Positions 8,110-17,697 of a DNA stretch of 64,000 nt are shown in pieces. Source of the DNA: Arthrobacter sp. MN05-02 (GTDB taxonomy: Bacteria; Actinomycetota; Actinomycetes; Actinomycetales; Micrococcaceae); assembly GCA_004001285.1 (NCBI GenBank), contig AP018697.1, forward strand, positions 2,790,001 through 2,854,000. Reading direction: 5' to 3'. The translations under genes were made by a program, and so were the position numbers. Under the pieces are notes generated by a model that saw only the letters and a program-made list of their open reading frames with translations, searched no databases and was not told the DNA's origin. Numbering within the stretch: the first letter of the stretch is position 1; every line of letters starts with the position of its first letter.

Positions 8110-8712
8110 ATGTCTGTTGCCCCTCTGTCCCCGGCCCACTCCGTCCGCCAGGACGACAACGACTCCCGGAGCACGTGGCCGGATCTGGCCGCGCTCGACT
8201 TCGCCGCCACCCCGGACCCCGCAGCGGCGCTGGGCCCGGCAGTGCCGGATGTGCCCCACGATCTGTCGTCGCTCTCCACGCGTGAACTCCGCATCCTCTG
8301 CAACCAGCTGTACCGCGTGCTCGATACGGACTACCCGCCTTTCGGCGCGCAGGAGGACTACGAGGCCGTGGTGGCAGCACTCTCGGATCGCGTGGCGCGG
8401 GCAGCCGAGCGTACCGAGAGCCAGAAGCTGCGCGAGAAGTTCCGCGACAACCCCGTGAGCTCGCGCTTCGAGCTGTTCCACGACGGGACGATGGTCGGCT
8501 ACGTGAAGTACGACATGCGGGCCGGGCGCATCCGCCTGCTCGAGACCGTGGTCGGCCCCGGGCACCGACAGGCGGGCCTGGAACCCGTCCTCGTCCGCCA
8601 GGCGCTGCTCGAGGCGCACCGCCGTCGCCTCGCCCCCATCCCCTACTGCCCGCACGCGCAGGCGTTCCTGGCCGAGAACCCTCAGTTCCGGGCACTCATC
8701 CCGGTCGGCTGA
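8110..8712 (+). CDS. GNAT-like N-acetyltransferase domain protein
   Basis: A 200-residue protein. The C-terminal ~90 residues (from SSRFELFHDGTMVGYVKYDMRAGRIRLLETVV) match the short GCN5-related (YjdJ-type) acetyltransferase fold, ending with PYCPHAQAFLAENPQFR, the C-proximal motif of that family. The first ~110 residues hold a helical segment (STRELRILCNQLYRVLDTDYPPFG) I do not recognise. Start ATG 8110 was preferred over 8011 because it follows CGAGG and leaves the promoter upstream. The acceptor substrate is unknown. A strong hairpin follows the stop. Confidence 0.7.
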   Translation: MSVAPLSPAHSVRQDDNDSRSTWPDLAALDFAATPDPAAALGPAVPDVPHDLSSLSTRELRILCNQLYRVLDTDYPPFGAQEDYEAVVAALSDRVARAAERTESQKLREKFRDNPVSSRFELFHDGTMVGYVKYDMRAGRIRLLETVVGPGHRQAGLEPVLVRQALLEAHRRRLAPIPYCPHAQAFLAENPQFRALIPVG

Positions 8713-8729
8713 CGCCGGCCGCACCATGC

Positions 8730-8767
8730 GAGAAGGGCCCCGCAGCTCGTGCTGCGGGGCCCTTCTC
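8730..8767. terminator. bidirectional terminator hairpin
   Basis: A perfect 17-bp stem (8730-8746 with 8751-8767) around a TCGT tetraloop, placed between the convergent GNAT and gabT genes. The stem is very GC-rich and the U tract is minimal on both strands, which is common in actinobacteria. Confidence 0.85.
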
Positions 8768-8782
8768 GTTCCGTATCGGGAA

Positions 8783-10168
8783 TCAGCCGGCGTTCGCCGT
8801 GCGGATGGCGTTCTCCAGCACGTCGAGGCCGTCCGCGAGCAGCTCGTCCGGGATGACGAGCGGCGGCAGGAGACGGATCACGTTGCCGTAGGTTCCGCAG
8901 GTCAGGACGATGACGCCCTCGCGGAGGCACTGCGCCGCGATCGCCTTGGTGGCGTCCGCATTGGGTGCCTTGCCGCCGGGCATCACGAACTCGATGGCCA
9001 GCATGCCGCCGCGTCCGCGGAGCTCGCCGATGATGCTGTGCTCCCCCAGGTCCGCCTGCAGCGCGTCGAAACGCTCGGTGACCCGGGCCTCGATGCTGCG
9101 CGCACGCCCGGCGAGATCCTGCTCCTTCATGGTGGAGATCGCACCGAGCGCTGCCGCACAGGCTACGGGGTTGCCGCCGTAGGTACCGCCGAGGCCGCCC
9201 GCGTGGACGGCGTCGAGCAGATCTGCACGGCCGGTGATGGCCGAGAGCGGCATACCTCCGGCGATGCCCTTCGCCATCGTGATGATGTCCGGTACCACGC
9301 CCTCGTGGTTCACTGCGAACCACTCGCCCGTGCGGCAGAAGCCGGACTGCACCTCGTCGGCGATGAACACGACGCCGTTCGCCCTGGCCCATTCGGCCAG
9401 CGCCGGCAGGAACCCGTCGGCAGGGACGATGAAGCCGCCCTCACCCTGCACGGGCTCGATGATGATCGCGGCGACCGAATCCGCGCCGATCTGCTTCTCG
9501 ATCATCGTGATGGCGCGCTGCGCCGCCTCGGGACCGGTGATGTCCGGATTCTCCTCGCGGAACGGGTAGCTCATCGGCACACGGTAGATCTCGGGTGCGA
9601 ACGGTCCGAAGTTCGTCTTGTAGGGCATGGACTTCGCGGTCAGCGCCATCGTCAGATTGGTGCGCCCGTGGTAGGCGTGGTCGAAGGCGACGACGGCGTT
9701 GCGCCCGGTGGCCAGTCGCGCGACCTTGACCGCGTTCTCGACGGCCTCGGCGCCCGAGTTGAAGAGGACGGTGCGCTTCTCGAAGTCACCCGGCGTCAGC
9801 TCTGCGAGCTGCTCGGCGACGGCGATGTAGCCCTCGTAGGGCGTGACCATGAAGCACGTGTGCGTGAAGTGCTCCACCTGCTCCTTGACGGCCTCGACGA
9901 CGGCGGGATCCGACGCACCGACGCTCGTCACGGCGATGCCGGAGCCGAGGTCGATGAAGGAGTTGCCGTCGACGTCGCGGATGATGCCGCCGTCGGCGTC
10001 GGCAGCGTACACGGGCACGCCGGAGGCGACGCCCTGTGCGACGACCGCCGCGCGGCGGGCGGCCAGCTCGGTCGACCTGGGACCGGGGAAGTCGCCGTTG
10101 ATGCGGCGCTTCTGTTCCAGCCGGAAGCCGGGAGCGACGGACCCTGGAGTGGTTGCGAGTGTTGTCAT
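8783..10168 (-). CDS. gabT: 4-aminobutyrate aminotransferase
   Basis: Class-III PLP aminotransferase that moves the amino group of GABA to 2-oxoglutarate, giving succinate semialdehyde and glutamate. It has 461 residues. Visible motifs are the cofactor phosphate site NSGAEAVENAVK (137-148), AYHGRT (165-170), IIEPVQGEGG (236-245), IADEVQSGF (269-277) and the PLP lysine K300 in ITMAKGIAGG. The ATG follows an AGGAAAAGGAATT ribosome site. It lies 25 bp after patD on the same strand, so the pair is one operon converting the product of putrescine oxidase to the TCA cycle entry point. A succinate-semialdehyde dehydrogenase is not in the window. Confidence 0.95.
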   Translation of the reverse strand: MTTLATTPGSVAPGFRLEQKRRINGDFPGPRSTELAARRAAVVAQGVASGVPVYAADADGGIIRDVDGNSFIDLGSGIAVTSVGASDPAVVEAVKEQVEHFTHTCFMVTPYEGYIAVAEQLAELTPGDFEKRTVLFNSGAEAVENAVKVARLATGRNAVVAFDHAYHGRTNLTMALTAKSMPYKTNFGPFAPEIYRVPMSYPFREENPDITGPEAAQRAITMIEKQIGADSVAAIIIEPVQGEGGFIVPADGFLPALAEWARANGVVFIADEVQSGFCRTGEWFAVNHEGVVPDIITMAKGIAGGMPLSAITGRADLLDAVHAGGLGGTYGGNPVACAAALGAISTMKEQDLAGRARSIEARVTERFDALQADLGEHSIIGELRGRGGMLAIEFVMPGGKAPNADATKAIAAQCLREGVIVLTCGTYGNVIRLLPPLVIPDELLADGLDVLENAIRTANAG

Positions 10169-10193
10169 GGGAATTCCTTTTCCTAGGGGACGG

Positions 10194-11630
10194 CTAGGCG
10201 TCCAGCACGCTCATGACGTGCTTGATGCGGGTGTAGTCCTCCACGCCGTACATGGAGAGGTCCTTGCCGTAGCCGGAGTTCTTGAAGCCGCCGTGCGGCA
10301 TCTCGGCGGTGAGCATGATGTGCGTGTTGATCCAGACGGCGCCGAAATCGAGGTCCCGGGAGACCCGCATGGCGGTGCCGTGGTTCGTGGTCCAAACGCT
10401 GGACGCGAGCGCGTAGTCGACGCCGTTCGCCAGCTCCACGGCTTCCTCCTCCGTGGCGAAGGTCTGCACCGTCACGATCGGCCCGAACGTCTCCTGCTGG
10501 ACCACGGGGTCGTCCTGGCGGGCGCCGGTGATGATCGTGGGCTCGAAGAAATAGCCCTTGTCACCCGCACGCCTGCCGCCGGTCGCGATGCTGCAGTGTG
10601 CCGGCAGCGCGTCGATGACGGCGTTGACGGCATTGAAGTGGTTGATGTTGTTGAGCGGCCCGAAGTAGTTCTCCGAGTCGTCCGCACTGCCCGTCCTCAG
10701 CGTGGCGGTGTGCTCGACCATCGCTGCGACGAACTCGTCGTGCGCCTGCTCCTGCACGAGCACGCGGGTGATCGCGGTGCAGTCCTGGCCCGCGTTGAAG
10801 AACGCGAACTCGGCGATGGCCGCGGCGGACCTCTTGAGGTCGGCATCGGCGAAGACCACGGCGGGAGCCTTGCCGCCGAGCTCGAGGTGGGCACGCTTGA
10901 GACCCTTGGCGGCGCTCGTGGCGACGGCGATGCCCGCGCGTACGGAACCCGTGATGGACACGAGGCCCGGTACGGGATGCTCGATCATCGCAGCGCCGGT
11001 CTCGCCGGTCCCGAGGACCACGTTCAGGACGCCGTCCGGCAGGATCCCCTGAGTGAGGCGCGCCAGCACGAGGGTGGACTCGGGGGTCGTGTCGCTCGGC
11101 TTGAGCACGACCGTGTTGCCGGCAGCGAGCGCGGGCCCGATCTTCCAGATGGCCATCAGGAACGGGTAGTTCCACGGGGCCACCTGGGCGACGACGCCGA
11201 TCGGCTCCCTGCGTACGAAGGAGGTGTGGCCCTCGAGGTACTCGCCCGCGGACTTGCCCTCGAGGATGCGCGCAGCACCTGCGAAGAACCGCAGCTGGTC
11301 AGCACCTGCCGCGACCTCCTCGGCGGCGATCATCTCGCGCACCTGGCCCGTGTTGCGGTGCTGGGCCTCGACGAGTTCGTCGCTCGCGGCCTCGACGGCG
11401 TCGGCGAGCCGCAGCAGCAGGAGCTGGCGCTGGCTCGGCGTGGTGCGCTTCCACGTGGTGAACGCGCGGGCAGCAGCCTGCATGGCGGCGTCGACGTCCG
11501 CAGGAGAGGACACCGGCGACTGCGCCACCACCTCGCCGTTGGTCGGGTTGACGATGTCCAGGAGCTCGGTCCCGGTCCCGGCGGGCGTGACGAACGCGCC
11601 GTCGATGTAGTTCTGAAGGGTCTCAGCCAC
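10194..11630 (-). CDS. patD: gamma-aminobutyraldehyde dehydrogenase
   Basis: An NAD-dependent aldehyde dehydrogenase of 478 residues that oxidises 4-aminobutanal to GABA. Catalytic residues are visible: N154 in APWNYPF, E250 in LELGGK and the nucleophile C284. C284 sits in NAGQDCTAITR, a variant of the usual GQxC motif that is typical of the PatD/YdcW branch; this makes aminobutyraldehyde more likely than succinate semialdehyde as substrate. It precedes gabT and is divergent from a PucR regulator. The pair patD-gabT completes the route begun by putrescine oxidase about 4 kb away. Confidence 0.9.
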   Translation of the reverse strand: MAETLQNYIDGAFVTPAGTGTELLDIVNPTNGEVVAQSPVSSPADVDAAMQAAARAFTTWKRTTPSQRQLLLLRLADAVEAASDELVEAQHRNTGQVREMIAAEEVAAGADQLRFFAGAARILEGKSAGEYLEGHTSFVRREPIGVVAQVAPWNYPFLMAIWKIGPALAAGNTVVLKPSDTTPESTLVLARLTQGILPDGVLNVVLGTGETGAAMIEHPVPGLVSITGSVRAGIAVATSAAKGLKRAHLELGGKAPAVVFADADLKRSAAAIAEFAFFNAGQDCTAITRVLVQEQAHDEFVAAMVEHTATLRTGSADDSENYFGPLNNINHFNAVNAVIDALPAHCSIATGGRRAGDKGYFFEPTIITGARQDDPVVQQETFGPIVTVQTFATEEEAVELANGVDYALASSVWTTNHGTAMRVSRDLDFGAVWINTHIMLTAEMPHGGFKNSGYGKDLSMYGVEDYTRIKHVMSVLDA

Positions 11631-11736
11631 GCTGCAGTGCCTTTCACGAGGGTGTGTCCGCGGGGGTCCGGGTAGCTCCGGCCACGGGTATCGAATCGAC
11701 GGTACCGGGACGAGGTAACCCGTGCCACGGATATCT

Positions 11737-11785
11737 GCACAGCATCTACGGCGCAGTGCCGTGCAGAAGCACAGCAGAGCCTAGG
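11737..11785. promoter_or_regulatory. patD/pucR divergent control region with direct repeats
   Basis: GCACAGCA occurs twice in the same orientation, at 11737-11744 and 11769-11776, exactly 32 bp apart (about three helical turns). Between them CGGC-GCAGT-GCCG forms a small inverted repeat. TAGGCT (11782-11787) then lies six bases before the regulator ATG, suggesting a leaderless transcript. The repeats are candidate binding sites for the PucR protein (inference). Confidence 0.4.
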
Positions 11786-11793
11786 CTTGGGCC

Positions 11794-13210
11794 ATGGCCA
11801 TCACACTTCCCGACCTGCTGTCCGACCCGACCCTCGGGCTCGTGGCGGAGGGCCGCGCCGAGCCGCCGACCCAGCCGATCCAGTGGGTCGCGGTGACCGA
11901 GCTGGAGGATCCGCGACCGTTCCTCAGCGGCGCCGAGGTGATCCTCACGACGGGCGTCCGGCTCAAGACCGGCGCGGCCCAGCGGGCCTTCGTCCGCCGG
12001 GCACACGAGGCGGGGGCCCTGGCCATCGGATTCGGCGTAGGACTGACGCACCGGAGGATCCCCGCGGCCCTCCTGTCCGAGGCGGACGAGGTCGGCCTCC
12101 CGGCCTTCCGGGTCCCCTACGAGGTCCCGTTCATCGCCATCGGGAAGAGGGTGGCGGACGCCCTCTCCGCCGATCACTACGCAGGCCTCGAGGACCTCCT
12201 CGAGGCACATGCCGTCCTCGCATCCGCACTCCTCGGCGCCGGAGGCCTCGGCACGCTCCTCGCCGAGCTCGCGAGGATGCTGGGCACCGACGTCGCCCTC
12301 TTCCAGTACGGTGCACGCATCGCCGGAGCCGCGGGGCCACCGGGCGTCCGCGGGAACCGACGTCCTGGCACCGGCTACCCATCGCCACGGGGCTGAAGGA
12401 CCGCTGCACCCTCGCCATCGGGGAACCGTACACGCGGGCGGCGGTCGTCGACTACGCGCAGAGCCTCATCTCGGTGGAACTCACCAACCAGGAGGAACCG
12501 CACGGGAGCACGGACGGCTGCCGGGCAGCTGCTCGAGGACGTGGTGCGGGAAGCCTCGCGGGTCCGGAGGCCGCCGCGAGGCTTGCGAGCTCGGTATCGA
12601 CACGACGCTCAGGCACAGCGTCCTGATCGTCGACGTCGCCTCCGGCCAGCGCCGGGCCCTGCGCACGCTTCCGTTGCCCGACGGCTGGGACGGTGTCTCC
12701 TCGGCCCTGGTCGAGGAACGCCTCGTCCTCGTCCTGCCGGCCACCGACGCACCGGAGCCGGCGCAGCTCAGCCAGTACCTGCATGGCGCCGGACTCACCT
12801 CGCGCATCGGCGTGGGCGGGGCCTACGCCCAGCCGAACGGGCTGCGCTGGAGCTACTTCGAGGCCCGGGAGGCACTCCGGCGCGGGCAGGCGCTGAATCT
12901 CGCCGACCGCCTGAGCCTGACGTCCCTCCTCATGGCGAGTGCTGACGTTCCGCTCGCCGACCTCGCGGCCGAGACCCTGAACCCGCTCGAGGCCTTCGAC
13001 GAGGCGCACGGCGCCGGCCTGCTGGCCACGCTGCAGCGGTACCTGGACCTCGACGGGTCCGTCGCCGCCGTCGCGGCCGACCTCGACCTGCACCGCAACA
13101 CCATCCGTTACCGGCTGCAGCAGGTGGTGGCGTTGACGGGGTACGATCCTGCGGTCACGGCGGACCGTGTCCACCTCTACCTCGCCCTCCGGGTGCGCGC
13201 ACTCGGCTGA
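11794..13210 (+). CDS. PucR family regulator of patD-gabT (three frameshifts)
   Basis: The N-terminal ~130 residues are a PucR-type sensory domain (LPDLLSDPTLGLVAEG, FLSGAEVILTTGV, LPAFRVPYEVPFIAIGKRVAD). The C-terminal ~60 residues are the PucR helix-turn-helix (VAAVAADLDLHRNTIRYRLQQVVALTG). Similar regulators often sit next to GABA aminotransferase genes and activate them. The frame is broken by one missing G (run 12333-12336), one extra G (12504-12506) and one extra G (12560-12562). Correcting all three gives 471 residues, a normal length. It is divergent from patD. If the breaks were real the protein would lose its DNA-binding domain. Confidence 0.78.
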
Positions 13211-13349
13211 GGCGGGACGGCGGGTCCGCCCAGCGGCGCTCCGTGTGGCACGGCCGCTCCGGCCACGCTGCGCCTACCACGCAGGCCGCACCCCCGCATG
13301 CGATAGTTGGATCACCAGATACCGGTCTCACAGTTCTTCGGGGGTATTC

Positions 13350-14591
13350 ATGTCACTGCTTCACGCCGACGAGGTGGAACTGCACGAGGTGGCCCGACAG
13401 GCGATCCTGCAGGAGTACCGGCTGCCCTACGGGGAGGCCGACGGCACCCCGGTGGAGGCGTTCGACTACCGGACACCCTCGGAACTCCTCAATCTGGTGA
13501 AACTCGCCGTACGCGTCAGCGGGATGCACGCGGGCGTCATCAACATCATCACGGCCGACCAGCAGCACCAGATCGCGGCCGTCGGGGTGGACGCGGCCGT
13601 GTGCTCCCGCGAGGACTCGATGTGCTCGAAGGTCTTCCGCTCCGGGTCCATCACGGCCGTCTCGGACGCGTCACTGGATCCCCGCTTCGCCGACAACCCC
13701 TTCGTGAACGGTGGGATCGCCCTCGTGCGCTCCTACGCCTCCGTCCCCCTCGTGACGGAGAGCGGGTACGCCCTCGGGGCGCTCTGCGTCTTCTCCCCCG
13801 AGATCCTCGGCTTCGACGCCGAGCAGCGCGAAGGCCTCGAGATCCTTGCCCGGCAGGTGGTCGAGGTCCTCGAACTGCAGTTCAAGACCCGCCAGCTCGT
13901 CGAGGCCCTCGAGGTGGTCCGTCGCAGCAACGAGGACCTCGCCGGCTTCGCCGCCCGCGTCAGCCACGACCTGAAGAACCCGCTGACGGCCATCCTCGGC
14001 TACACCGAGCTCAGCGAGCAGGACGACGACGTCGAGACCTCGGGACCGGCGGCCCGCTACTTCAGCATCATCCGGGGCAGTGCCAGCCGGATGCTCTCGA
14101 CGGTGGAGGAGGTACTCGAGTTCTCCCGCATCGGCGGCGCGATCAGTCGCCGGAAGGTCCGCCTGAACACGATGATGAACGCCGTGCTGCAGGACGTGCT
14201 GCCGCTCAGCAGCGCGTGCGACGCCGTCGTGACCGTGCAGGACGCACAGCTGGAGGTGGACCAGGCGCAGGTCACCGCCCTCCTGCAGAACCTCATCTCC
14301 AACGCGATCAAGTACTCGGTCCCGGGGACGCCTCCCCGCATCGAGGTCGTCGCGGACGTCGGCCAGACACAGGTGCTCCGCATCATCGACCACGGCAAGG
14401 GCATCCATCCCGCGGACCGGCAGCGGGTCCTGGAACCGCTCGTGCGGCTCCAGCGGGAAGGTGACCCGGCCGGTAGCGGCATCGGCCTCGCCACCTGCGC
14501 ACGGATCGCGGCCGCCCACGACGGCTCGATCAGCCTCACGGAGACGCCCGGCGGCGGGACGACCGTCACCATCGATCTCGGCCCTGCCTGA
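13350..14591 (+). CDS. GAF-domain histidine kinase, soluble
   Basis: A 413-residue cytosolic sensor kinase. Residues about 45-180 form a GAF domain (MHAGVINIITADQQHQIAAVG, CSREDSMCSKVFRSG, YASVPLVTESGYALGALCVF), a class that senses small ligands, redox state or light. A phosphoacceptor helix follows with VSHDLKNPLTAILGYTELS; H is the likely phosphorylation site. The ATPase domain has LLQNLISNAIKYS (N box), IIDHGKGIH and GSGIGLATCARI. No membrane segments are seen. There is no adjacent receiver gene on its strand; it is convergent with the membrane kinase and near the receiver-phosphatase gene, its possible partner. Confidence 0.85.
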   Translation: MSLLHADEVELHEVARQAILQEYRLPYGEADGTPVEAFDYRTPSELLNLVKLAVRVSGMHAGVINIITADQQHQIAAVGVDAAVCSREDSMCSKVFRSGSITAVSDASLDPRFADNPFVNGGIALVRSYASVPLVTESGYALGALCVFSPEILGFDAEQREGLEILARQVVEVLELQFKTRQLVEALEVVRRSNEDLAGFAARVSHDLKNPLTAILGYTELSEQDDDVETSGPAARYFSIIRGSASRMLSTVEEVLEFSRIGGAISRRKVRLNTMMNAVLQDVLPLSSACDAVVTVQDAQLEVDQAQVTALLQNLISNAIKYSVPGTPPRIEVVADVGQTQVLRIIDHGKGIHPADRQRVLEPLVRLQREGDPAGSGIGLATCARIAAAHDGSISLTETPGGGTTVTIDLGPA

Positions 14592-14624
14592 TCCCGCCCC
14601 GCAGCGCGCCGCGGCGCCCGGTGG

Positions 14625-16301
14625 CTACCGCTGCTGAGACTGCAGCTGCTGGCCCTGGTCAGCGCGGGCCAGCGGGAGCCGGAAGGTGAAGGTGGAACCC
14701 TCGCCCTCGACACTGCGGCAGCTGATGGTGCCGCCATGGCGCTCCACGATGGCCTTGGAGATGGCGAGCCCCAGTCCGACGCCGGGGATGGCGGCGTTCC
14801 GGGCCGCCGAGGTCCGGAAGAACTTCGAGAAGACGCCCTTCAGCTCCTCCGCCGACATGCCACTGCCCTGGTCCGTCACGCTGCACTCGACCTCGCCGTC
14901 GACCTCGGCGGAACTGACCGTCACGCGCCCGCCGTCCGGCGAGTACTTGACGGCGTTGGAGAGCAGGTTGTCGAGGACCTGACCGATGCGCGGGGCGTCG
15001 CACAGCGCCAGGAGCCCCGGCTCCGTGCGGTCCTCGAAGCGCACCAGGGGGTTCGTGGAGTGTTCCCTGGCCGATGCCACGCGCTGCAGGACCAGTTCCG
15101 AGAAGTCGGTGGGAACGGGTGTGATCTCCGGGGTCCCCTCGGCGGTGGAGAGCAGGTCCACCACGAGCTTGTGCAGCCGCTCGGAGTTGCGGGACACCAC
15201 CTCGAGGCCGGACGCGACCTCGGGTTGCAGGTCGGGCATCCCGGTCAGCAGTTCGAGATAGCCACGGATCGCGGTGAGGGGAGTCCGCAGTTCATGGGAC
15301 ACCGTGGCCACGAACTCGTCCTTCGCGTTGAGTGCGGTGACGAGTTCCGTGACGTCGTTGAAGGTCACGACGGATCCTTCTCGGGCGCCCGCCTGGTTCG
15401 TCATCAGGCGCGACGACGTCGACAGCACCCTCTGGTCCGGCCGCTCGCCCCACCACAGGAGGTAGTCGGAGAAGACCTGCCCCTCGGCGGCACGCCGTGT
15501 CGGCCTCCTCGCTTCGGGCATGACGGACTGTCCGTCGTGCTGGAAGATCCGGAGATCCGCTTCCGCCGAGTCCCGACCACCACCCGCGAGGGCGCGGAAC
15601 TGCTCGAGCTTCCGGTTGGTCAGCATCGGCTGCCCGGTCTCGTCGACGGCGATCAGTCCGATGTCCACGCTGTTGACCACGGTCTCCAGCAGACGCTCCC
15701 GGCGCGCGCTCTTCTCGAGGAGCATCTGCAGGGCCCGGTCCTTCTCCTCGACGACCTGCTGCTGCGCCATCATGCTGGCGGTCATGACCCGTATGGTCAC
15801 GCCGATCGCGAGCATGATGAACGGGAGGAGGAAGGACTGCGTGAGGGACTGCGAGTTGACGGCGGCGTCGGTCCCGAAGACGGGGGCCCAGACGATGGCG
15901 AGCGAGCCGAGGAATCCCAGGGCCAGGGCGGCGCGCGGGAAGAGCCCCGAGGCCGCCAGCCAGATGACGGGGAACACGGCGAGCAGGCCGACCCCGGTGA
16001 TCACGGTCCCCGCACCATGGCGCATGAGTCCGATGGGGATGAAATCGAGCAGCGGGATGACCAGGAAACTGGCGTACGGCAGGCGGTCCCAGGGGACGAC
16101 GACGCACAGCGCCAGCAGTACCGCATGGAGCCCTGCGCCGAGGAGGAAGGAATGGCTCGAGAAGAGGTCGCGGTGGAACAGTGCCCCTCCGACGACGATG
16201 AGCAGCACCGTGAGTGAGAGCGGCAGCTGACTCAGGATGACGCGCATCCGCAGGGTCAGTTCATGGAACTGCCTGGTGTTGAGCGTCAGGTAGGAGAGCA
16301 C
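14625..16301 (-). CDS. membrane PAS-domain sensor histidine kinase
   Basis: A 558-residue kinase. The first ~190 residues hold about six membrane segments (an MASE-like region without long loops), then a coiled helix (QQQVVEEKDRALQMLLEKS) and a PAS domain (VVNSVDIGLIAVDETGQPMLTN). The kinase core has FVATVSHELRTPLTAIRGYLELL (phospho-His), VLDNLLSNAVKYSPDGG, VTDQGSGMS and GVGLGLAISKAIVERHGG. The GTG start at 16301 is weakly supported; ATG at codon 20 (MRVILSQ) is an alternative. It is divergent from the receiver-PP2C gene across a region with a tandem repeat. The signal sensed is unknown. Confidence 0.88.
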   Translation of the reverse strand: MLSYLTLNTRQFHELTLRMRVILSQLPLSLTVLLIVVGGALFHRDLFSSHSFLLGAGLHAVLLALCVVVPWDRLPYASFLVIPLLDFIPIGLMRHGAGTVITGVGLLAVFPVIWLAASGLFPRAALALGFLGSLAIVWAPVFGTDAAVNSQSLTQSFLLPFIMLAIGVTIRVMTASMMAQQQVVEEKDRALQMLLEKSARRERLLETVVNSVDIGLIAVDETGQPMLTNRKLEQFRALAGGGRDSAEADLRIFQHDGQSVMPEARRPTRRAAEGQVFSDYLLWWGERPDQRVLSTSSRLMTNQAGAREGSVVTFNDVTELVTALNAKDEFVATVSHELRTPLTAIRGYLELLTGMPDLQPEVASGLEVVSRNSERLHKLVVDLLSTAEGTPEITPVPTDFSELVLQRVASAREHSTNPLVRFEDRTEPGLLALCDAPRIGQVLDNLLSNAVKYSPDGGRVTVSSAEVDGEVECSVTDQGSGMSAEELKGVFSKFFRTSAARNAAIPGVGLGLAISKAIVERHGGTISCRSVEGEGSTFTFRLPLARADQGQQLQSQQR

Positions 16302-16440
16302 CCCTATCCATGCTGACCGATCCCCCGTCCGTCGTCGAGCCGTTCCGTCGCTGCATGACGGTGCGGGCGGCCTCGGCGCGCCGGCTCCAACAGAGTAGCG
16401 CGGCAGTCCGGTGATTGAAGGTGCGGAATCCGCCTGCGCT

Positions 16441-16462
16441 CCTCAAGATCACCTCAAGATCC
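16441..16462. repeat. tandem 11-bp direct repeat in the divergent kinase/receiver region
   Basis: CCTCAAGATCA (16441-16451) is followed directly by CCTCAAGATCC (16452-16462). One-turn direct repeats are typical for response regulators that bind head to tail. The site sits between the membrane kinase (minus strand) and the receiver-phosphatase gene (plus strand). No DNA-binding response regulator is encoded nearby. Confidence 0.6.
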
Positions 16463-16539
16463 GCGCACCAAACCCGTGATCGGGGCGAAGCTCCTGTAGG
16501 GGCGTCGAGCATGGCCCGACGTAGCGTTTAATGAGGATC

Positions 16540-17680
16540 ATGACTGCCGCCCCCGAGAAACGCCGTGCACTGGTCGTTGAGGACGACGTCGACATCCGGG
16601 GCCTGCTCGTGCAGATCCTGAAGCGCGAGGGCTTCGAGGTGACGGAGGCCGCGACGGCGAGCGACGGGCTCGAGAAGGCACGCGCCGGCGCCGACCTGAT
16701 CACGCTCGACCTGAACCTGCCCGACGGCGACGGCGTGGAGGTCTGCCGGGAGGTCCGCACCTTCTCCGACGCCTACATCCTGATGATCACGGCGCGCACG
16801 GATGAGATCGAGCGCCTGACGGGCCTCGAGACCGGTGCCGACGACTACATCAGCAAGCCCTTCAGCCCGCGCGAACTCGTGGCGCGCATCAACTCGCTGT
16901 TCCGCCGCCAGAGCCGGCAGGCGGCTGCCGATGTGGCCAACGCCGATGAGCGCCAGCGCGCCGCCGAGGTCCAGCAGAACCTCCTCCCCCCGCGACAACC
17001 TGAGGGTCCGCGACTACGAACTGGCGGGGCGCTTCCGGCCGTCCCGCAGCGTGGGCGGCGACTTCTACGACTGGTACGGCACCCCGGACGGGCTGCATCT
17101 CACGGTCGCCGACGCGATGGGCAAGGGCATGGGTGCCGCCCTGGTCGCGGCGACGGTGCGCGCCATCATGCGGTCGGTCGCCCCGCAGCCGAGCATCGAG
17201 ACCGCGTTCGCGACGGCGGCGCGGGCCACCGAGGCCGACCTCGAGCAGACGAGCTCGTTCGTCACGCTCTTCCACGGGCGCCTCGACGCCGCTACCGGCG
17301 TCGTCGGCTACGTGGATGCCGGGCACGGGCTGGCGCTGCACGTCACCGCCGATGGCAACGTCACCCGGCTGAAATCGGCCGGACCGCCGGTGGGCGCGTG
17401 GCCGGACCAGGCCTGGGCGGCGGATACGGTGGAGCTCGGGCCCGGCGACTCCCTGGCCATCGTGAGTGACGGCCTGCTGGACATCTACGAGACGGTCGAG
17501 CAGTTCACCGCGGCGGTGGCCGGCGTCATCACGGCAGCTCGCAGCGCGGAGGCCGCCTGCGCCGTCCTGCTGGACATGGCCGACGTACCCGAGGTGGCCG
17601 ACGACGTCACCGCCGTCGTCCTTCGGCGCACGCAGGACCGCCCCGAGCAGCACGCACGACCACAGACCACCGACAGGTAG
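16540..17680 (+). CDS. receiver-PP2C phosphatase, RsbU/RsbP type (one frameshift)
   Basis: Residues about 10-120 are a response-regulator receiver: D15-D16, phosphoacceptor D57 in LITLDLNLPDGDG, T/K pair in MITARTDE and YISKPFSPREL. After a short linker comes a PP2C SpoIIE-type phosphatase (SVGGDFYDWY, VADAMGKGMGAAL, DAGHGLALHV, DDVTAVVLR). Such proteins dephosphorylate STAS antagonists when activated. One extra C in the run 16986-16991 breaks the frame at the linker; correction gives 379 residues. I prefer ATG 16540 (TGAGGATC upstream) over 16531. It heads an operon with the STAS and kinase genes that follow 17 bp downstream. Confidence 0.87.
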
Positions 17681-17697
17681 AGGAAGAGGACGCACAG

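Noticed and set aside
16980..16995. Programmed frameshift in the receiver-phosphatase gene
   Set aside because: The same kind of break occurs in unrelated genes across the window at simple G or C runs, so error is more likely than programming.
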